Below, one piece after another: positions 36,001-38,185 of a stretch of DNA of 64,000 nt. The notes under the pieces were generated by a model. It had not been told where the DNA came from. It searched no databases and saw only the letters and a list, made by a program, of their open reading frames with translations. The position numbers and the translations under genes were made by a program. The stretch spans positions 54,055 through 118,054 of the forward strand of contig JAGVSM010002367.1 of assembly GCA_022494885.1 (NCBI GenBank), given 5' to 3'. Every line of letters begins with the position of its first letter. The stretch's first letter is position 1. This DNA comes from Micrasema longulum. Taxonomy: Eukaryota > Arthropoda > Insecta > Trichoptera > Brachycentridae.

Positions 36001-37183
36001 TTTTGGTCTGCCTCTGCTTCGTCCGCCTTCCGGAGTGGTATAAAGAATCTTTTTTGGGGTACGGCTATCATTCATTCTGTGCACACGGCCCGACCATTGT
36101 AATCTTCTTATTTTGATGAATTGCGCAATGTCGGGTTCGCCGTAATTCGTGATTAAACCTTCTCTTCCGCACTCCGTTTTGGTTGACAGCGCCAAATATC
36201 TTCCTTAATATTTTTATTTCGAATACTAATACCATATTTTCATCTCTTTTGGTCATAACCCAGCATCATATGTAAAATGCAAAATAATGTCACTTCATAG
36301 AACAAAACAACTGATTTCCTTCGAGTACCTATTAGAAAACTCCAAAATTGATGTAGTTAAGTCCATCAGAGATTTAGGACTTGCTTTGGACTACAAACTG
36401 ACATACAACGAGCATATAGATAATACAGTAAATAAATCACTGAAATTCCTTCATTAACAGAATATCCTCTGATTTTACTAATGCCCGTACAATCCAAACT
36501 CTGTATTGCTCAACTGTTCGCCCTCTTCTAGAATATGCCTCCTAGAATAGTGGTCTGGTCTCCATTCTATGTCAATCGCATAAATCACATTGAATCGGTC
36601 CAACATCGCTTGCTTCGAAAAATAGCGTGGATGCTTGGACTAGAGAGAGATAATTATTCTTATGCTGAAATAGAGTCAATGTTAAATATTTCTAGTCTAC
36701 AAAAACGTAGAACCAATATTGACTCCATATATATGTTCGGCATACTAAATGGTATAATCGATGTTCCATCATTACTGGACAAGTAAAATTCAATATTCCG
36801 ACTCGTAGATTGAGAAACAATAAGTACTGTTCATCGATCAGCATAGAACAAACTTTTTGGTTTAAGTTTATAACGATTTAAACAAGCACTAAATAAATAG
36901 TCCAGATCTTGTCTCGATGTCCCTTATGTTTGTCAATGCTTCTTTTTTTTTTTTATGTTTTAAACTATTTTTTTATTGTAATATTTAAACCCTATAAATT
37001 GTGTACATGGACAATGTTCGTTAATAAATAAATATGTAATGTATCATTAATACCATAGCATTTTTTTATTTTCTCTTCCAGCTAATTGAAGGGTCGGACG
37101 GTACCATGAGATTCTTCCAAATCCGGATGCCCAACGGGGAGAAGGGATGGGTGGCGCTCAACAACTGCGAAGAAGAACAGTAG
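2877..37183 (+). CDS. C2H2 zinc-finger protein, 17 in-window exons (5' part outside window)
   Basis: Spliced from 2877-3071, 5258-5431, 6526-6589, 8466-8602, 11669-11822, 12483-12632, 14201-14351, 16797-16920, 20009-20126, 20747-20884, 22417-22555, 24172-24313, 26131-26271, 27400-27525, 31832-32015, 34171-34319 and 37082-37183, giving 795 residues to a TAG stop. Every junction is AG/GT and in phase. Residues 1-240 are acidic and Ser/Thr-rich. Classical fingers lie at about 274-294, 304-325, 334-354, 362-382, 391-411, 419-439, 447-467, 475-496, 504-525, 533-553, 561-581 and 589-611, with TGERPY/SGEKPY-type linkers late in the array. A CxxC at 202/205 and HLRIIH at 262-267 may form a split extra finger. 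The tail has an [10 protein letters not shown] acidic patch and ends in [10 protein letters not shown]. By family it should be a nuclear DNA-binding regulator. I do not recognise the ortholog. The first in-window exon starts in phase 0 from an acceptor, so the start codon and any N-terminal ZAD domain are upstream. Confidence 0.93.
3085..3755. other. Intron 1, AT-rich, degenerate element
   Basis: Mostly unstructured AT-rich intron. At 3655-3755 the sequence AATCGGTCCAGTAGTTATTC resembles the terminal motif of many insect non-autonomous elements; family not determined. Confidence 0.4.
3758..4205 (+). mobile_element. Penelope-like element end with GIY-YIG endonuclease
   Basis: From 3875 the plus strand encodes [38 protein letters not shown] and IDTGH, the C-terminal GIY-YIG endonuclease domain of Penelope-like retroelements, with the VYIG signature and the downstream K-S-A-V-A-E-H block. 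After a stop at about 4030 a shifted frame continues with REAIEIH-like [15 protein letters not shown] and W-F-P-A-L, the usual end of the protein; one stop interrupts it. Upstream (3758-3872) lies, in inverted orientation, the same terminal sequence found downstream of the other Penelope copy (23040-23150), as expected of pseudo-LTRs. Inactive copy in intron 1. Confidence 0.85.
4207..5007 (+). mobile_element. Rep-B terminal-inverted-repeat element, interrupted by Rep-A
   Basis: Begins TATAGTCCTTAAAATTTAAC and ends with the inverted version (GACAACTGTCATTCTAATAA, then TTTATTTTAAG). A Rep-A copy is inserted at about 4603-4802, leaving roughly 600 bp of Rep-B. Other copies at 6679-8397, 30893-31629 and 63600-64000 define the family. 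No transposase is encoded. A TA target duplication is suggested by the TA-rich ends but not proven. Confidence 0.75.
4603..4802 (-). repeat. Rep-A copy nested in Rep-B
   Basis: Starts GTCAACAGAAGGAAGAGTTG, carries the AGCCCTGTAAATGCCTAGAC landmark, and ends within the CAAATTTAAAT-like part of the family. It interrupts the Rep-B element, so it is the younger insertion. Confidence 0.75.
5035..5140 (+). mobile_element. Penelope-like element terminus with hammerhead-like motif
   Basis: Contains CCTGAAGATGGCTCCTGCAA followed by TGATAGTTGAAACGTTAGA and the tail CACAGTATCACCCAAAAAAT. This is the same terminus as at 23050-23130 and, inverted, at 3800-3872. CTGAAGA and GAAAC flanking a short hairpin match the catalytic-core layout of hammerhead ribozymes reported in Penelope-like elements. 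Confidence 0.65.
5258..5431 (+). CDS. Zinc-finger gene exon 2: acidic segment
   Basis: Acceptor TACTATTCAG, 58 codons, phase 0 on both sides, donor GTACGA. Encodes [20 protein letters not shown], an acidic IELEEGTF patch and the end [10 protein letters not shown]. Possibly a transactivation or protein-contact region; no domain recognised. Confidence 0.9.
5575..5745 (+). mobile_element. SINE family S3, diverged copy
   Basis: tRNA-like region with GGGTTTGATTCCTAGCA as box B, followed by the family body (GAAATATT, then CTGGCACCTGAAGCTTAAGA and CTGATCACCTTATATAG). Better copies at 47286 and 61082 show the full form. Confidence 0.6.
5740..5870 (-). repeat. S4 element (short L2-like tail plus GCGCATGGACGG unit)
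   Basis: Reverse orientation of the structure at 16040-16480: a 3'-tail like GGCGCTATATAAAT with CGCCTCAATGGCGCTGTACA, joined to one unit CAGCTACAGAGCGCATGGAC. Additional single units lie at 6053-6090 and 6300-6336. Confidence 0.55.
5903..6002. mobile_element. Small hAT-like MITE
   Basis: About 100 bp with inverted ends: GCGGACGATAAGACGCACCA at the left and GTGCGTCTTATGGTCCGAAA at the right, ending in ATACGGTA. Related fragments at 10795-10870 and 11525-11625. Ends of this type are common in hAT-derived MITEs; assignment is from memory of that pattern. Confidence 0.55.
6053..6450. repeat. S4 units and S3 fragment
   Basis: Two S4 units (CTTGCAGCTTCTGAGCGCAT at 6053 and CTTGCAGCTACAAAGCGCAT at 6300) flank AT-rich sequence. 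At 6360-6450 is the end of an S3 SINE (CCTATGCACCTCTTGGTGCG, then an AAAATGA-type tail). Confidence 0.55.
6526..6589 (+). CDS. Zinc-finger gene exon 3
   Basis: Acceptor GACTTGCAG, donor GTATTT, 64 nt, entering in phase 0 and leaving one base for the next exon. Encodes [20 protein letters not shown]. The leading ATG makes it a conceivable alternative start, but continuous phase with exon 2 argues that it is internal. Confidence 0.87.
6985..7650 (+). mobile_element. LINE reverse-transcriptase C-terminal fragment
   Basis: Open from about 6993 to 7416. [20 protein letters not shown], then [20 protein letters not shown] is the classic end of a CR1/jockey-type RT (P-H-I-D-Y-x-S followed by L-Q-x-x-Q-N-K-A-x-R). 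The C-terminal part includes FFHNYATRG and a terminal [17 protein letters not shown] 3' UTR of about 220 bp ends in AAATAAATAAATAAA at about 7640. 5'-truncated, intact to its stop. Confidence 0.8.
7680..8170. repeat. Two Rep-A fragments in tandem
   Basis: 7690-7870 reads ATTTTTGAGAAGGGAATATG then turns back on itself (TATTCCCTTCTCAAAAATGT), forming a hairpin of about 35-bp arms; 7885-8170 shows the same fold-back around GTGTAAAGTGGCCACTTAAA. Both carry the family landmark with CTAGGGAG- or CTCGGGAG-type spacing. Confidence 0.7.
8466..8602 (+). CDS. Zinc-finger gene exon 4
   Basis: Acceptor TGTTTGCAG, donor GTAAAT. Two bases complete the Asp codon begun in exon 3, then 45 codons: [37 protein letters not shown], ending in LTLPQ. 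Ser/Lys-rich linker without recognised motif. Confidence 0.88.
8640..8725 (+). repeat. Rep-A fragment
   Basis: TTGCAACAGAGAGGGAAAAC followed by GGAATATGGAAGTCTAGGCA, ending at TGTCCTGTCATT. It begins about 38 bases after the exon 4 donor. Confidence 0.7.
8725..9560 (-). mobile_element. LINE 3' end (minus) with a nested plus-strand LINE tail
   Basis: 9395-9560, minus strand, encodes [19 protein letters not shown], a typical LINE ORF2 end (A-x-R-x-W-N-N-L-P). 8725-8900 looks like its 3' UTR. Inside, on the plus strand, 8924-9295 is open for 123 codons and contains [17 protein letters not shown] and a basic C-terminus, again a LINE tail, ending in A-rich sequence at about 9390. Both copies are 5'-truncated. 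Confidence 0.6.
9565..9875 (+). repeat. Rep-A fragments
   Basis: CATTGGCTGGTTTAAGTGGC, then the inter-monomer part (AAGAGCTGAAGCCTTTATCA, GGTGAGATTCATCCGGCTGA, AATAATTTTCCAATTTGTAT). A second piece at 9815-9875 repeats the GCAGACTGGCTGGATTTCC landmark. Confidence 0.65.
9880..10385. other. Unassigned intronic sequence with a GC-rich block
   Basis: 10150-10360 is clearly more GC-rich than its surroundings (CCACACGTCCTCCTCCCCCT, GACAGAGAGTCCCCCAGGAC) but has no open exon with matching splice signals. It may be the UTR of a retroelement; no family could be named. Confidence 0.35.
10385..10690 (-). mobile_element. Rep-A scrap and RTE-like LINE tail fragment
   Basis: 10385-10440 is a Rep-A scrap (GAAGTCTAGGCATTTACAGG). 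From 10690 down to 10450 the minus strand carries the degenerate L-R-R-M-C-G-K-T region of the same LINE family that is better preserved at 17165, 28920 and 56885. Confidence 0.6.
10795..10870. repeat. hAT-like MITE fragment
   Basis: GGCGGTAAGACGCATCGGTC and CATAAGACGCGCCCCGAAAT match the left end of the element at 5903-6002. Confidence 0.5.
11026..11455. mobile_element. Non-autonomous TIR element (430 bp)
   Basis: Left end CAATTGAACGTAGTTATGCA plus GAAAGCAGCC; right end GGCTGCTTTCTGCATAACTA plus CGTTCAATT. The inverted repeats of about 28 bp are nearly perfect. No ORF of its own. A truncated relative lies at 17690-17985. Superfamily not determined. Confidence 0.75.
11525..11625. repeat. hAT-like MITE copy
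   Basis: CACACCCCAATTTTTGGTTG, then AAAAAAGTGCATCTTATGGT and CTGAAGAATCCGGTA, parallel to 5930-6002. Confidence 0.5.
11669..11822 (+). CDS. Zinc-finger gene exon 5: CxxC half of a possible finger
   Basis: Acceptor TTAATTCCAG, donor GTAGAT; 51 codons plus one base. [12 protein letters not shown] carries a C-x2-C pair with no histidine pair in the exon. It continues into a Ser/Pro/Glu-rich stretch ([18 protein letters not shown]). The histidines HLRIIH come only in exon 6, about 57 residues later, so any finger would have a very long loop. Confidence 0.9.
11863..12450 (-). mobile_element. RTE-like LINE C-terminal fragment, decayed
   Basis: The minus strand reads [32 protein letters not shown], then K-L-K-W-Q-C-A-G-Y, a decayed form of the W-A-G-H-V block found at the end of many insect LINE ORFs. 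Several stops are present. A long plus-strand frame over the same bases (11793-12524) is therefore fortuitous. Confidence 0.75.
12483..12632 (+). CDS. Zinc-finger gene exon 6: finger at residues 274-294 begins
   Basis: Acceptor GTTTTCAG, donor GTAAAC. Encodes a Gly/Ser/Asp linker, the orphan MSYHLRIIH, then [19 protein letters not shown]. The second zinc histidine comes from exon 7 (D-E-H), giving C-x2-C-x12-H-x3-H across the splice junction. Confidence 0.93.
12656..12768 (-). mobile_element. S2 SINE fragment just inside intron 6
   Basis: AATAAATATTTGCGTTCTTA, GGGCCATTTTCAACGAGTTG and TAGAAAATGGGAATCAAGTT match the non-tRNA half of S2 (full copies at 35335 and 46145). It starts about 24 bases after the donor of exon 6. 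Confidence 0.7.
12769..13700 (-). mobile_element. L2-like LINE 3' end
   Basis: Minus strand 13548-13027 is open for 173 codons: [72 protein letters not shown] and a terminal [11 protein letters not shown]. This is the standard end of L2/CR1-group ORF2. A second, overlapping remnant ([14 protein letters not shown]) lies at 13580-13690. The 3' tail at 12769-12850 has the L2-type GCGCTATATAAGT and ends in (ATT)n. The 3' UTR is interrupted at about 12885-13005 by another insert. A second copy is at 29830-30155. Confidence 0.85.
12885..13005 (-). mobile_element. Short insert with hammerhead-like core, in the LINE 3' UTR
   Basis: Comparison with the LINE copy at 29830-30155 shows roughly 120 bases extra here. 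On the minus strand it reads CCTGACGATGAGGTAGTAAC then CTCGAAACTGGTCGAAGTG, and ends in an A-rich run. CTGACGA and GAAAC surround a hairpin (GAGGT/ACCTC), the arrangement of a hammerhead core. Confidence 0.5.
13708..13775 (-). mobile_element. S2 SINE tRNA-like head
   Basis: The reverse complement contains GTCCTGTGGCTAGTGTCTCG (box A) and GGTTCGAATCCCACTC (box B). Confidence 0.7.
13855..14085. other. AT-rich low-complexity intron sequence
   Basis: Runs of T and AT dinucleotides; nothing else seen. Confidence 0.5.
14201..14351 (+). CDS. Zinc-finger gene exon 7: finger 304-325 and start of 334-354
   Basis: Acceptor ATTTTCCTAG, donor GTAAAA. After completing the previous finger it encodes [19 protein letters not shown] with the histidine pair H-x4-H, then [10 protein letters not shown], the first half of the next finger. 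Leaves two bases of a Gly codon. Confidence 0.94.
14460..14755 (+). repeat. Rep-A, near-complete copy
   Basis: Runs from AGTATTTTGAGTTTGTCCAA through GGACTGGATTCAACTCCCTG, AGTCCAGGCATCTACAGGGC and TCACCATTCTGCCTATATTT to GAAGTTAAAGAGCTGAAACC. Confidence 0.8.
14760..15990. other. Intron 7, AT-rich, no identified feature
   Basis: Low-complexity AT sequence with an AT-dinucleotide tract near 15165-15185. No exon with valid borders was found, and open frames at 15729-16078 lack any recognisable domain. Confidence 0.45.
16040..16485 (+). repeat. S4 tandem array with L2-like 3' tail
   Basis: Four units of about 100-130 bp, each centred on GTCYATGCGCTYTGTAGCTG followed by CAAG or CAAA, then the tail GCGCCCTTGAGGTGATTTTC and GGCGCTATATAAATTA. 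Single inverted units occur at 5740-6336. Confidence 0.7.
16628..16790 (+). repeat. Rep-A copy abutting exon 8 acceptor
   Basis: TGCAACAGAGATGAAGAATA to ACATCCACATTTCGTCAATC. The family's CTTCAATTCTTYC stretch overlaps the polypyrimidine region of the exon 8 acceptor (16796). Confidence 0.75.
16797..16920 (+). CDS. Zinc-finger gene exon 8: fingers 334-354 (end) and 362-382
   Basis: Acceptor TGTATTTCCAG, donor GTACGT, ends in phase 0. Encodes [12 protein letters not shown], closing the finger begun in exon 7, a VRPY linker, and a complete finger [20 protein letters not shown] with H-x3-H. Confidence 0.95.
17018..17150 (+). mobile_element. tRNA-derived SINE (separate type)
   Basis: GTGCTGGGTTAGCGCTTCTG (box A-like) and GGGTTCGATTCCCGACA (box B), then AAACGGCGCTATAATGTCGT. 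Seen once in the window. Confidence 0.6.
17165..17670 (-). mobile_element. RTE-like LINE C-terminal fragment
   Basis: The minus strand has [40 protein letters not shown] and [20 protein letters not shown], the widely distributed L-R-W-F-G-H-V end of insect LINE ORF2. It carries the family 3' end (CCATCACGCCGTTT). Copies: 28920, 31322, 34760, 56885 and 59875. Confidence 0.85.
17690..17985 (-). mobile_element. Truncated copy of the 11026 TIR element
   Basis: Contains AAAACGGCATTTCTCAATTT and ends in TTTCTGCATAACTACGTTCA, the right end of the 430-bp TIR element; its other end is missing. Confidence 0.65.
18075..18855. repeat. Rep-A cluster: one plus copy and two tandem minus copies
   Basis: 18075-18305 is a plus copy. 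From 18311 the inverse starts (TCAACAGATGAAAGAATTGA) and the same start recurs at 18670, so the monomer is 359 bp head-to-tail. The inter-monomer part contains TTTTCAGGCGTTGCCTAGTA and AGATGAATCTCACCCGCATA. The plus and minus copies together form a large inverted repeat. Confidence 0.85.
19049..19973. mobile_element. TIR element (about 925 bp) with nested LINE UTR
   Basis: Left end AAGGCTGTCTAGTAAAACGA plus ACACAAAATTAG; right end AATTTTGCGTTCGTTTTACC plus AGACTACAGCCTTA; inverted repeat of about 30 bp. A piece at about 19220-19490 is the reverse of the LINE 3' UTR at 21240-21560 and so is probably an insertion. A second, shorter copy lies at 23690-24118. Confidence 0.7.
20009..20126 (+). CDS. 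Zinc-finger gene exon 9: finger 391-411
   Basis: Acceptor TTGTCTTCAG, donor GTAAGA. Encodes [21 protein letters not shown]-x3-H, then DFVCNICG starting the next finger. Ends with one base of the Gly codon. Confidence 0.95.
20275..20590 (+). repeat. Rep-F copy
   Basis: Landmarks TATCGTATTATCAGCGATAT, ATAACTCCACATGTGACATC, AACCAGTGACGTCGTTCAAA and ATTGTATCCAATTTCCTGTA. Other copies: 21085-22405 (split), 24490, 41095, 53245 (minus) and 61515. About 320 bp; terminal structure unclear. Confidence 0.75.
20747..20884 (+). CDS. Zinc-finger gene exon 10: fingers 419-439 (end) and 447-467
   Basis: Acceptor GTATTCTAG, donor [24 protein letters not shown] closes one finger, [19 protein letters not shown] with H-x3-H forms the next, and THTG opens the conserved linker split by the intron. 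Confidence 0.95.
21035..22405. mobile_element. Rep-F copy split by a minus-strand LINE
   Basis: 21035-21085 is an S3 SINE tail (CCCTATGCACCATTAGGTGC). Rep-F runs 21085-21238 and resumes 22255-22405 up to CCCGTAGCACTGAAATTCCT. Between them the minus-strand LINE (21240-22250) encodes [39 protein letters not shown] and a basic end, plus a 3' UTR of about 300 bp. The second half of Rep-F ends about 15 bases before the exon 11 acceptor. Confidence 0.7.
22417..22555 (+). CDS. Zinc-finger gene exon 11: fingers 475-496 and 504-525 (start)
   Basis: Acceptor TTGATTTTAG, donor [26 protein letters not shown] with H-x4-H, a short FDDKRY linker, then [12 protein letters not shown]. Ends with two bases of an Arg codon. 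Confidence 0.95.
22640..23510 (-). mobile_element. LINE 3' end interrupted by a Penelope-like insertion
   Basis: 23507-23169, minus strand: [56 protein letters not shown] and RICRIVNS, a LINE ORF2 C-terminus. Its 3' UTR continues at 22640-22830, as shown by the uninterrupted plus-strand relative at 36260-37036. The gap 22834-23155 is a Penelope-like 3' end. Confidence 0.75.
22834..23155 (+). mobile_element. Penelope-like element 3' end with hammerhead-like motif
   Basis: Encodes [16 protein letters not shown] and S-T-W-F-P-A-L-H (end of the Penelope protein), then the terminus CCTGAAGATGGCTCCTGCAA, GGTAGCCGAAACGTCGGATC and CAGTGACCGTGAAAACCTTC. Inserted in the UTR of a LINE. Confidence 0.8.
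23620..23645 (+). repeat. Short GGTTA repeat
   Basis: AGGTTAGGTTAGGTTAGGAT: three to four TTAGG units, identical in sequence to the insect telomere repeat but only about 20 bp long and interstitial. Confidence 0.6.
23690..24118 (-). mobile_element. Second copy of the 19049 TIR element
   Basis: Contains ATGTGATTTAAAATGCTTGT and ATGGCGTAATCTGCCGGTCT (reverse of 19530-19700) and ends AATTTTGCGTTCGTTTTAAC plus AGACTACAGCCTT. It ends about 50 bases before exon 12. Confidence 0.7.
24172..24313 (+). CDS. Zinc-finger gene exon 12: fingers 504-525 (end) and 533-553
   Basis: Acceptor ACGTCTCCAG, donor GTAATA, ends in phase 0. [18 protein letters not shown] closes one finger and opens the next; [19 protein letters not shown] with H-x3-H; then SGEKPYKCE starts the following finger. 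Linkers are canonical TGERPY and SGEKPY. Confidence 0.96.
24490..24845 (+). repeat. Rep-F copy and L2-like LINE scrap
   Basis: 24490-24780 follows the Rep-F order; 24785-24845 (AAAGTCTCGCTGCGGAATTT) is a scrap of the minus-strand L2-like LINE. Confidence 0.65.
25197..25329. mobile_element. Mini TIR element (133 bp)
   Basis: CAATGGCCCACTA at the left is the exact reverse complement of TAGTGGGCCATTG at the right. The interior has a G-rich run (GGGTGGGGGGGTTAGTGGGG) and a second hairpin CGCTTTCTCT/AGAGAAAGC. Confidence 0.7.
25490..25655 (-). repeat. Rep-A copy
   Basis: AATATAGATGTTCAAATATG to CATCTCTGTTGTAATATGTT. Confidence 0.8.
25842..26011 (-). mobile_element. tRNA-derived SINE, family S1
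   Basis: Reverse complement starts GCCTCCGTGGTGTAGCGGTC, box B GGTTCGATTCCTGGTGAGAA, conserved body and A-run. Confidence 0.85.
26131..26271 (+). CDS. Zinc-finger gene exon 13: fingers 561-581 and 589-611 (start)
   Basis: Acceptor TTTCTCCGCAG, donor GTTCGC, 47 codons, phase 0. [19 protein letters not shown] completes the finger opened in exon 12; [20 protein letters not shown] starts the last finger, whose final histidine (x5 spacing) is the second residue of exon 14. Confidence 0.95.
26280..26880. other. Intron 13, degenerate elements
   Basis: 26398-26455 encodes [19 protein letters not shown] on the plus strand, the G-L-x-I-N-x-x-K-T block of reverse transcriptases, embedded in Rep-A-like sequence. 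A short tandem duplication (CTGTCAAACGGA, twice) is at 26508-26535. The rest is AT-rich. Confidence 0.55.
26885..27345. repeat. Rep-A inverted pair upstream of exon 14
   Basis: 26885-27055 is a plus copy; 27085-27345 is a minus copy including the inter-monomer part (CAGGCGTTGCCTAGTAGGTG, GGTTTCAGCTCTTTAACTTC). Confidence 0.8.
27400..27525 (+). CDS. Zinc-finger gene exon 14: end of last finger and linker
   Basis: Acceptor TCGCTTTTCAG, donor GTAAGA, 42 codons, phase 0. G-H supplies the final zinc ligand; then [20 protein letters not shown] and [13 protein letters not shown]. No further domain seen. Confidence 0.92.
27673..28455. mobile_element. Harbinger-like non-autonomous element (783 bp)
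   Basis: Left end GGGCCGGTTTTATAAACATC and right end GATGTTTATAAAACCGGCCC are exact reverse complements, flanked on both sides by TAA. Three-base TWA target duplications are typical of PIF/Harbinger elements. The interior has sub-repeats with CCGTCGG and no transposase frame. Confidence 0.85.
28480..28905 (+). mobile_element. LINE RT C-terminal fragment
   Basis: [20 protein letters not shown], then [20 protein letters not shown] and [17 protein letters not shown]: the usual L-Y-x-A-L-x-x-S-x-x-x-Y-G-x-x-x-W-G and Q-K-x-x-I-x-x-I blocks of jockey/CR1 ORF2. Cut off at 28905 by the next LINE. Confidence 0.8.
28920..29610 (-). mobile_element. RTE-like LINE C-terminal fragment, best-preserved copy
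   Basis: Minus strand 29585-28920: [96 protein letters not shown], then a frameshift and [10 protein letters not shown]. This is the most complete of about seven copies. Confidence 0.88.
29830..30155 (+). mobile_element. L2-like LINE 3' end
   Basis: Encodes [39 protein letters not shown] and [14 protein letters not shown], then a 3' UTR ending CTTGAGGTATTTTGTTACGA, GCCCTATATAAGT and (AAT)n. Same family as 12769-13700, here without the 120-bp insert. Confidence 0.85.
30395..30725. repeat. Rep-A inverted pair
   Basis: 30395-30525 plus copy (CAAATGCTTGCAGACTGGCT) and 30540-30725 minus copy (AGTCAACAGATGGAAGATTT), facing each other. Confidence 0.8.
30893..31629 (+). mobile_element. Rep-B element with RTE-like LINE insertion
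   Basis: Starts TATAGTCCTTAAAATATAGC and ends GACAACTGTCATTCTAATCA, CATATTTTAAGGACTA. Interrupted at about 31322-31473 by the 3' end of the RTE-like LINE (GGCGCGCGTGCATGAGAAGA to GGGGAAACGGCGTGATGGTT). The Rep-B sequence repeats TATGTTGATTTATATG at the junction. Confidence 0.8.
31832..32015 (+). CDS. Zinc-finger gene exon 15: acidic/Ser linker
   Basis: Acceptor TCCGCCCGCAG, donor GTGAGA; 61 codons plus one base. [20 protein letters not shown], an acidic [12 protein letters not shown], then [22 protein letters not shown] looks like a sumoylation-type motif (inference). GC-rich compared with flanks. Confidence 0.92.
32056..32236 (+). mobile_element. tRNA-derived SINE, family S1
   Basis: GCCTCCGTGGTGTAGTTGTC, GGTTCCGGGTTCGATTCCCG, body TGTGATGTAATTCACTACTG, tail of A. 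Begins about 40 bases after the exon 15 donor. Confidence 0.88.
32285..32610 (-). pseudogene. Mariner transposase C-terminal remnant
   Basis: The minus strand encodes [40 protein letters not shown] and RMLPERWKK, the conserved end of a mariner transposase. The upstream 45 residues do not match and no catalytic aspartates remain. Confidence 0.75.
32640..33060. other. AT-rich low-complexity with GTATAT tracts
   Basis: ATATATGTATATTTATATAT and TATGGATATAGACAGATATG-type simple repeats; nothing else. Confidence 0.55.
33065..33660. repeat. Rep-A pair, second copy split by a small MITE
   Basis: 33065-33345 plus copy; 33375-33660 includes a minus copy interrupted by a 97-bp element at 33505-33601. 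Confidence 0.8.
33505..33601. mobile_element. 97-bp MITE in Rep-A
   Basis: Ends GGCTGGTATTCC and GGAATACCAGCC are exact reverse complements, flanked by CTG on each side. The uninterrupted Rep-A sequence (7935-7950 region) is ACCCCCTCGGGAGTC-like, so the insertion point is clear. The interior is built of ACGCGCTATA units in both orientations. Confidence 0.8.
33935..34080 (+). repeat. Rep-A fragment
   Basis: TTGTAGACAAGAACTGGATT, CTCCTGGGGAGCTGTTGATA, AAGTCTAGACATCTACAGGA. Lies about 90 bases before exon 16. Confidence 0.75.
34171..34319 (+). CDS. Zinc-finger gene exon 16: acidic tail
   Basis: Acceptor TAACTTGCAG, donor GTAATT; two bases complete a Glu codon, then 49 codons in phase 0 at the end. 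[38 protein letters not shown]. Strongly acidic, typical of an activation or chaperone-contact region (inference). Confidence 0.92.
34494..34770 (+). mobile_element. R1-like LINE ORF tail
   Basis: [20 protein letters not shown], then [20 protein letters not shown] and [19 protein letters not shown]. The H-G-x-F-x-x-Y-L-x-R-F then C-x-C then E-T/D-V-x-H-L pattern is that of the C-terminal zinc-binding tail of R1/jockey-type ORF2. It is not part of the host gene although it contains splice-like TTTTCAG and GTAATA. Confidence 0.75.
34760..35215 (+). mobile_element. RTE-like LINE C-terminal fragment
   Basis: [20 protein letters not shown], a frameshift, then [40 protein letters not shown] and [20 protein letters not shown]. 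Directly abuts the preceding LINE tail. Confidence 0.85.
35225..35330. repeat. Short unnamed repeat
   Basis: GTCCGGCTTCTCCTGAATAA and GCGAGGCAAAAAATAAGCAA also occur, partly inverted, at 59090-59225, 61955-62000 and 62995-63050. Confidence 0.4.
35335..35530 (+). mobile_element. tRNA-derived SINE, family S2
   Basis: GGTCCTGTGGCTAGTGTCTC (box A), GGTTCGAATCCCACTCGACC (box B), body TAATAGCGAGTTATTTACAA, CAAATATTTC-type end. Confidence 0.85.
35560..35660 (-). repeat. Rep-A, diverged fragment
   Basis: AAAGTGGCCACTTGAACCCA and CAGGTCATAAGCCCTGTAAA match the family; the rest has drifted. Confidence 0.6.
35865..36240 (-). mobile_element. LINE ORF2 C-terminal fragment (second RTE-like lineage)
   Basis: Minus strand: [60 protein letters not shown] and [14 protein letters not shown] ending in a stop. 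Well-known insect LINE tail, distinct from the L-R-W-F-G-H-V family. Confidence 0.88.
36260..37036 (+). mobile_element. LINE 3' end
   Basis: Decayed frame with [35 protein letters not shown], then [20 protein letters not shown] and [20 protein letters not shown], and an uninterrupted 3' UTR ending AATAAATAAAT at about 37036. Same family as 22640-23510. Ends about 45 bases before exon 17. Confidence 0.8.
37082..37183 (+). CDS. Zinc-finger gene exon 17: C-terminus and stop
   Basis: Acceptor TTCTCTTCCAG after a pyrimidine-rich tract; 33 codons in phase 0 and [36 protein letters not shown]. The conserved-looking [10 protein letters not shown] block is not a finger and I do not recognise it. Confidence 0.9.
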   Translation, partial: LIEGSDGTMRFFQIRMPNGEKGWVALNNCEEEQ

Positions 37184-37365
37184 ACAAAGGTGATCACCTC
37201 GCTGTGATAGAATCAATTATTGTTATTTATTGCATTGGCATCGACTCCACCACACTTCGCGAGTCATGTGATATCAGGTTCTCTAAATCCCAATACAAGA
37301 ACGTTAAATATTCTGTTCGACACTTGACAATCGTCAAGTCGCGACAAATTTCGTGAGTTGCTAAT

Positions 37366-37882
37366 AGTTTGATAAAAAAATACACACAATTTGTATATAT
37401 TTTTGAAAAATCTTTATTTCTCATTATTCAGGTAATCTCCACTTATGCCTGCATTTTTTCCAGTCCTGGAAACATTTCCGGAATGCACTTTTTGGTATTA
37501 CCTTAGGTTCCATCGGCGATTCGGTCTTCATCTCTTCTATGGTTGTGAACGCCGTTCTTTCACAATCCTCTTCATCTTCGGGAACAGGAAACAAGCTACA
37601 GGGGCCAAGTTTGGTGATTACGGTGGCTGGAGCATTAATGCTGTCTGGAGCATTAATGCTGTCTGGCATTTTGTCAAAAAGTCACGAGATCTGAGCGGGA
37701 ATCCCATTTTTGCCTTGGAACAATCTTAAAAATTTGCCCATCGCACCAAAGCGCGTCTAGTTTGTCTGTCAAAAACAAACCACACATCCAAAATTGCTGA
37801 AAATTAATTCTTAACATGTAGGAAAAAAAATAAGCTCTTACAATTAGGTATTTAAATATTTAGTGTATTTTTCTATCAAACT
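37366..37882 (-). mobile_element. Mariner deletion derivative with TIRs
   Basis: Ends AGTTTGATAAAAAAATACAC and, inverted, GTGTATTTTTCTATCAAACT. The minus strand carries FTTIEEMKTESPMEPKVIPK, SAFRKCFQDWKKCRHKW, the C-terminal end of a mariner transposase. The 5' two-thirds are missing. Confidence 0.85.
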
Positions 37883-38029
37883 TCGTACACTTGATTTTGG
37901 ACGATCATCGAATGTTGGGGGTTGTGCTACTGTCTAGTAGCAACTCCCGACCTAGCATATCTATGCTTGAAATTCGTCGATCGATATACAGTCTATTAAA
38001 AGTTAAATCTTTTAAAAAAATTATTTGGA

Positions 38030-38185
38030 TAAAGAAACATTTGCATTCTTATGATTTGTTTTACCCAAATATTAAAATTTTCTTATGCATTTTTGACAAG
38101 TTAGTAAATAACTGAAGTAAATAGCGGACATTTAAAAAATGAGAATCATGTATAGAGCGCGGTTTGTACCTCAGACCATTCTTGC
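38030..38185 (-). mobile_element. S2 SINE, diverged
   Basis: CATTTGCATTCTTATGATTT, TACCCAAATATT and ATGTATAGAGCGCGGTTTGT align with 46160-46290. Confidence 0.6.
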
